From contig JARUPZ010000002.1 in the NCBI GenBank assembly GCA_031213475.1, positions 1 through 64,000 on the forward strand: 64,000 nt of DNA, in the 5' to 3' direction. This document shows positions 59,259-64,000 of the stretch, in pieces. The position numbers were made by a program, and so were the translations under genes. Under the pieces are notes generated by a model. That model made no database searches and was not told the DNA's origin. It saw only the letters and a program-made list of their open reading frames with translations. Source of the DNA: Nereocystis luetkeana (taxonomy: Eukaryota > Sar > Phaeophyceae > Laminariales > Laminariaceae). The stretch's first letter is position 1, and the number at the start of each line of letters is the position of its first letter.

Positions 59259-62200
59259 CTATCTTCCTCTGCTAACATCGTGACCGCCATCGACCGCCTT
59301 ACAATACGACAAAAACAAGGGCTGTCCCAACACGTCCGGCAAGTGGATCCACCCCGCCGAGAGATTCAGGTCCCCCCACGCCCCGGCCGTCGACGTCTGG
59401 ACACCGCAGCCGCCCCCTGTCTGAGGCTGAACTTCAACCTGAAGGGGGGTTAGGGTAGGCACATGTCGTGTTGGGGGGTCAGGGTAGGCACGTCGTGTTG
59501 AGGGGTTAGAATAGGCACACGTTGCATTGGGGAGTCGGGGGGTAAGGATAGGCACGCGTCGTAATCGAGAATCAAGGGTCAGGGTAGGCACACGTCGTGT
59601 TGAGGGGGCAGGGTAGGCATGTCGGCTTTCAGGGGTTCAATCCGGCAGAGAAAACGCTCCTGGCCAGGAGTTCTAGAGACCCACTGCAAAGATGCCCTTT
59701 GCTTGGGTTCGGTCAAAAAGGTGTCATGCTGGAAACAGACAGTCGGGAATACCTGGTAGAATTTACCTGGTTTATGTACACTGTACCCCTTTCGAGATCG
59801 CAGTGGCACAAATCTCCGACGGGCCGCGGTATGATCTCCGAAAAGAAACGAACTAACCGGCGAGGTATCTACATCAACGGGCACAAGCTGACGGCAGTTA
59901 CGAATATCCTGCTGCGCGAGATCCTAGCGATAGCTGTATGTTATCTTATGATATCTGGAAAAATCGACGGAACCCTAGGAGCAGTAGGAATGCTGAAAAT
60001 CAGTTACATGTACCGGGAGGAAGAAGGGAGGACACCTGGGATCACAGCTTGTTCGCTTGCTGGATGGAAAACTCTTCCGAAATGCGAGTTGACTGGCAAA
60101 AAGTACAGTAAACGCGACGTCACTCACATCCTTAAACCCCAGCGGTCGATGAAGGAAAGGGTGCGCCGCCTTGTACACGGCCTCCTTGATAGAAAACCTC
60201 AAGAGCACCTCCTCCTCTGCCGTTACTCCGTCAACACCGCCAAGGCTACCGCACTCCCTCGGCGTCAGCACCCGCCGTCGGAGGTCCGCACGCCTCCGCA
60301 CCGCCGGCAGCTCAATATCCACCCCTACAAGACACGGGGTGGGAAGAAAAGCGGACTTTTTACTCCCTTGTTAACACGTGTTGCCCCATTCAGTTGTTTT
60401 TTATATACATATATACTTCGTATATAGCACTCTGGACGGAAATCTAATAACCATTTGGTCTTCATATTAATGTTTAGGCGATCAAACATGTGTCCGGCCA
60501 GGGTGGGACCACTTTGGACCGCAATGTAAGGACCGTTGAGGTACAAACATCAAGACTAGATGGTATTTACATTCCCGCCACAACGGTACTATTTTCATCC
60601 CCCGACGGCCGAGGAAACATACATAAAGCATACCATCAACGCACACGCGCCCTCTCTCTAGGAACAAGCGACTCCTACCAACACACTATGCACAGCCTTG
60701 AGCAACAACTTGGGGTCAACAATAAAAATGTCGTGGACTAGTCTGCGTTGGTGCTACAGTAGAACGCCCAGCAGCATACATAAATACAGCGGAAGCGAAG
60801 CGGGAAAAACAAGCAAGCAAACGTCAAAGATTGGTGCTTGAATCCCGTCAAAACCTCTATCCCTAACCAGGTATCGATACGAACTTACACAGGCCATGCA
60901 ACGACCTAGGGTTCTAGAACAGCTGTGAGCTGTGAGCACCAATGGTGGTCGTGGCGGGAGGTGTGCCACCGACTCTAGTTGTCGAACACAGCAGTAGCTC
61001 ATGGTCTGCACACATATTGTTTTCCGCGCGTAGTACATGTAATATGTACTCCTATCTGCGTCTCGGCCTACTAAACGTTTTACAAAAACAATCAACAACC
61101 AATATCAACACCGACCTACCACCAACAGGCACCCAGAATTTCAACGCCATCCCGTAAACCATACAAAATTGCTTCGAGTAATGGCACCTCTCAGCTTCTT
61201 GCCGGGCTCGTGCCAAAAGGTTTTGCGGCAGGTGCCTACTCGTAAAAAACAGACAATGACAACAGGTACGAGGAACTCAGACTGATGTGTGTCAATGCTG
61301 CTGTGTCAATCTTGTTGTGTCGATGAAACTATTAGCCTTTCCCTCAAACATTGGCTTCCGTTTTTCGTTTCCAAGCTTGTGTGTGTTCCAAAAACAAACT
61401 GCATACCTGGTACATATAACACCAAGTCTAGGAGTACAGGAAAGTTTCACCCAAACTGGTCGAACTCGCAGCGGACGTTATACGGAACCGTACTTGTAAA
61501 CTCGTTTTGTTTAGTACGGAATGGATTTGAAAAAAAGGAGACGTTGTGATCGCGGCGTTGTTCGAGCCTCAACATGCCGAATATCGATACTCCATACCAG
61601 GTGTACCTTTTACTCCAGGACATGCGTGTTCCTACCGTGCTCGGCATCGCAAAATGACCTTACTAATAATAGGCTCGTGTATACTATAGCTGAGCTGCAC
61701 CTTGACAGACAGTCCGGGAAGACGCGGCGATCGTTGTTATTTGAATAGTGGTTTTTGGTTCGATTGCTCTCTTTTCACCGCGTGTACGCGAGTCACTCTG
61801 ACAGCACCCCAGGCAGCAAGCGTGTTTCTCTCTGTGTTGACGACTACCGTGCGTTTCGTACGGTGCAGGCAGCACTCCAGACAGCAACCGCTGCAGTCAG
61901 TAGCCGCGAGTTGGTTAGCTGTGGGAACGGGGGGAACTCTACGCTGTAGGGGAACTCTTTTTTTTTTTTTTTTGCTCATCCCATTTATTATCTTCGCCCA
62001 TCTTCTTCTCTCTCTCCTTCCAACTCGTAACTCAGATCCGGGGTCACATAGCAGGCTCTTCTCCCCCCTTCCCGCTACGGTACGTGCCCTCATTTTTATC
62101 GCGAGAAGATTTCAGCCTTTTCTTCCCTCGTCGACTCGCATCGAATTGTGCCTACCCACGCTGCAAGGCGCTCTCAACAATTGAATCCTTTTTTATTTTT

Positions 62201-63225
62201 ATTTTTGCAAATAAAGTCAAAAGTCCGACCCACCTGGGGCTCGAACCCAGGACTCAAACACAAGTAGAATTCGAGGTTAACCACTTGAACCACCGGGGCG
62301 ACCGACGTCTAGGGTGTAGTTGAGTGCATACCCGTGGCCATGTTACTGTAGTTCAGTTTGCACATTGAGTTAATTCCATGTGTGCGCCTTCTTCATCTCA
62401 TTTGTTTCTAGGGTTAGGTGGGAAGCGTCGTGCTTTTGATTTTCAAAGTTTTTCTGATCTTCCTATTAATAGGGCTCTGATACCTTGTGTGACCACGGCC
62501 TCCTCGATTTGAGAATGAATGTCAGAACAACAACACTACGGAGAGACTGGACGGCAAATATTCGGGTCGTGTCTGATCAGAGAGAGGCAGATGGTACCAG
62601 ATACTTGATGCTACAACAGTTTTCAATTGCAGTATTAGAACATCGTACATATACCAGTAGGACATGAGAACCTTTTCAGTTGTACTTAAAATTAAAAGTA
62701 CGACAACATAATTGTACTAGAAAGCGCGTCGGCTGGTGATGTCGGTTCTGTTTATTTCGCACAAGTGCCATAAAGGTTTGATATGAGCATACCATGTGCT
62801 TCGTAAGAGCTGACATGAGACACAATTTAATCGAGTACAGACTACAAAACGTAAGCGACTTCGTACATACGATATTTATCTGGTACGTATAACTCGCATC
62901 ATCGTACGTGTACTACAGCAGTACCAAAAACAAAAAGGGGCCATCGCATTGCAGTAGATCATTACGCTATACGATACATGAGGCGATACCACGATTCCAC
63001 AAACAGTTGCAGAAGGCCGTGTCGCGCACCTAAGTGTCCTTCGCAGCCAGATTGGACGAGAGCCACAGCCATGTGGTGTTTGTGGCTGATAGAGGCGGAC
63101 ACCCCCTTCGGCAAAACCGGAGCTCCATCTTTGTTGTGCAGAATGGCTGACGTCGCGGCTGCTGCAGCCTCCGACATACCCTGAAGCGCCCGTCGAATAG
63201 CCAACCGCCCCCCCAGGAATCCCAG
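59259..63225 (-). CDS. Sfp/AcpS-type 4'-phosphopantetheinyl transferase (N-terminus missing)
   Basis: Three exons join in phase: 63225-63030, 60324-60128 and 59438-59259 (stop), about 190 residues. The enzyme moves the phosphopantetheine arm of CoA onto a serine of acyl-carrier proteins of fatty acid or polyketide synthases. Motifs are in order: LPKGVSASISHKHHMAVAL (CoA and substrate side), GVDIE at recovered residues 66-70 with the two Mg-binding acids, and RFSIKEAVYKA with the catalytic Lys-Glu pair and second Lys (112-117). The GVDIE glycine codon is split exactly by the 2.7-kb intron, which strongly supports the splice. EVQP follows at the start of the last exon. Roughly 60-80 N-terminal residues should lie upstream; I could not place them before the window ends. 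A SINE and a family D repeat occupy the first intron. The C-terminus DGGHDVSRGR is tentative. Confidence 0.85.
59447..59624. repeat. Minisatellite with telomere-like core, next to a 3' splice site
   Basis: About six units of 27-37 bp carry GGGTWAGGGTAGGCACACGT and GTCGTGTTGAGG. On the gene's sense (minus) strand it is C-rich and ends a few bases before the acceptor of the last phosphopantetheinyl transferase exon. Confidence 0.88.
61757..61920 (-). repeat. Dispersed repeat family D, copy 2
   Basis: Inverted relative of 49689-49861, sharing CTAACCAACTCG, TGCCTGCACCGTACGAAACG and GAGCAATCGAACC on the minus strand. It ends 38 bp before a SINE tail. Confidence 0.8.
61958..62302 (-). mobile_element. 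tRNA-derived SINE, copy 4
   Basis: Minus-strand copy with intact A and B boxes, the same body and a poly-A tail seen as poly-T from 61958. It lies in the first recovered intron of the phosphopantetheinyl transferase gene, in sense. Confidence 0.95.
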
Positions 63226-64000
63226 CTGATCACACAGGGTAAGGAATAGAGCAGAGGTCAGCTGCTGCAGGTCATGGTATGCGGCTAACGTCGGGCTAGA
63301 TTATTATTAGTTACCTGTTATACCATTTAACTGCAGTTTGGTACGCTCAGTCGCGGGGAACACTCTACTATTAATAACCCTAATACTACTACTTACGTAC
63401 GTACCGGCTTTACAAGTGCCCCAGATGACTTCATTTTAGCAACTGGTGGAGCTGGCGGTGCTCTTCATTCATTTGCTTGAGGCATGAGGGTGCGTTGTAC
63501 CAGGTACACCAGCAGCACACCCGCAGCACACATTCGCATTAGACAGCAATAATAGAAGCGCGACACGCCACGAGAGCTTGTTCCGAAATACGCAGCGCTT
63601 GAAACACTTCGTATGGCGCTATACGTGGTCGTTTTGTATCAGATATACATGAGCCTGCCAGTAATCGTGTCAAGTACATACCTTACCTGGTATGTAAAAC
63701 CTGGTACCAGGTGTGACAGTTTTTCGGTACGAGTATGTAGCTTCTTCTGTTCTCAGAAGCACCTCCTCGCCTATATCGTACGAGTGCCAGCAGTGGGCGT
63801 ATGGTCTTGCAAGGCAAGATGTCTCCAATATTTCCATTGCTGCTGCTTGCAAGGCACGATATCACCACGTTCACTTTCCAGCCTAACTTGTAGGATGCTC
63901 GATCACGCAGGATGCTACCTGGTACCTGGTATATCATAGGCTGTCATACAACGCTTTTCGTAGCTGACCCACCGTGGCACCGCTCCTTGTACGTACTGAA
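63226..64000. other. Right-edge region upstream of the phosphopantetheinyl transferase
   Basis: The N-terminal exon(s) of the transferase should be here or beyond the edge. No minus-strand stretch shows the expected motif convincingly. TACCWGGTA words cluster at 63499, 63687-63705 and 63919-63930. Confidence 0.45.

Noticed and set aside
58758..59453. 231-residue plus-strand open frame
   Set aside because: Its right end is antisense to the last phosphopantetheinyl transferase exon and the rest has Cys and Pro runs from simple repeats.
59597..60427. 276-residue plus-strand open frame
   Set aside because: It overlaps, antisense, the exon with the GVDIE and KEA motifs, which is clearly the real coding strand.

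Overview
The window is nuclear DNA of an intron-rich eukaryote. It most resembles a brown alga or a close photosynthetic stramenopile, with moderate confidence. The grounds are short GC-rich exons separated by introns of 0.3 to 3.6 kb, standard GT-AG splicing with one likely GC-AG intron, scattered TTAGGG-type repeats, and a decayed ankyrin gene whose C-terminal blocks resemble the large ankyrin families of brown algae. No bacterial operons, ribosome binding sites or CRISPR arrays are present. Gene models were built by hand from exon homology, splice sites and reading-phase continuity across introns.

Layout, left to right. 0.8-2.5 kb: ankyrin-repeat pseudogene (+). 2.5-6.8 kb: intergenic, with simple repeats and a MITE. 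6.8-15.1 kb: WW-like plus armadillo-type protein (-), eight exons, 5' end missing. 16.6-24.2 kb: complete ERGIC3/Erv46 homologue (+), seven exons. 26.0-28.6 kb: delta-12-type membrane fatty acid desaturase (-), two exons carrying all three histidine boxes, 5' exon missing. 30.0-33.3 kb: SAP-domain exon and a possible downstream exon (-). 33.7-41.8 kb: complete six-exon pseudokinase (+), head-to-head with the SAP exon. 43.4-54.8 kb: protein with a PH domain and a DUSP domain (+), seven exons recovered, 5' end missing. 54.8-59.3 kb: intergenic. 59.3-63.2 kb: Sfp/AcpS-type 4'-phosphopantetheinyl transferase (-), three exons, N-terminus not found.

The genes do not form one pathway. The desaturase and the phosphopantetheinyl transferase both touch lipid or polyketide metabolism, ERGIC3 belongs to the early secretory pathway, and the pseudokinase and PH-DUSP protein look like signalling or ubiquitin-linked adaptors.

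The non-coding DNA is rich in structure. It holds a tRNA-derived SINE family (four good copies and one relic), a piggyBac-like MITE family with TTAA target sites (six copies), two other hairpin MITE families, two further dispersed repeat families, many minisatellites, and three very abundant short words. TACCWGGTA, CTATTAATAG and TACTGCTGT recur dozens of times in introns and intergenic DNA; TACCWGGTA is absent from every exon I could reconstruct. Telomere-like C-rich arrays lie just upstream of several 3' splice sites.
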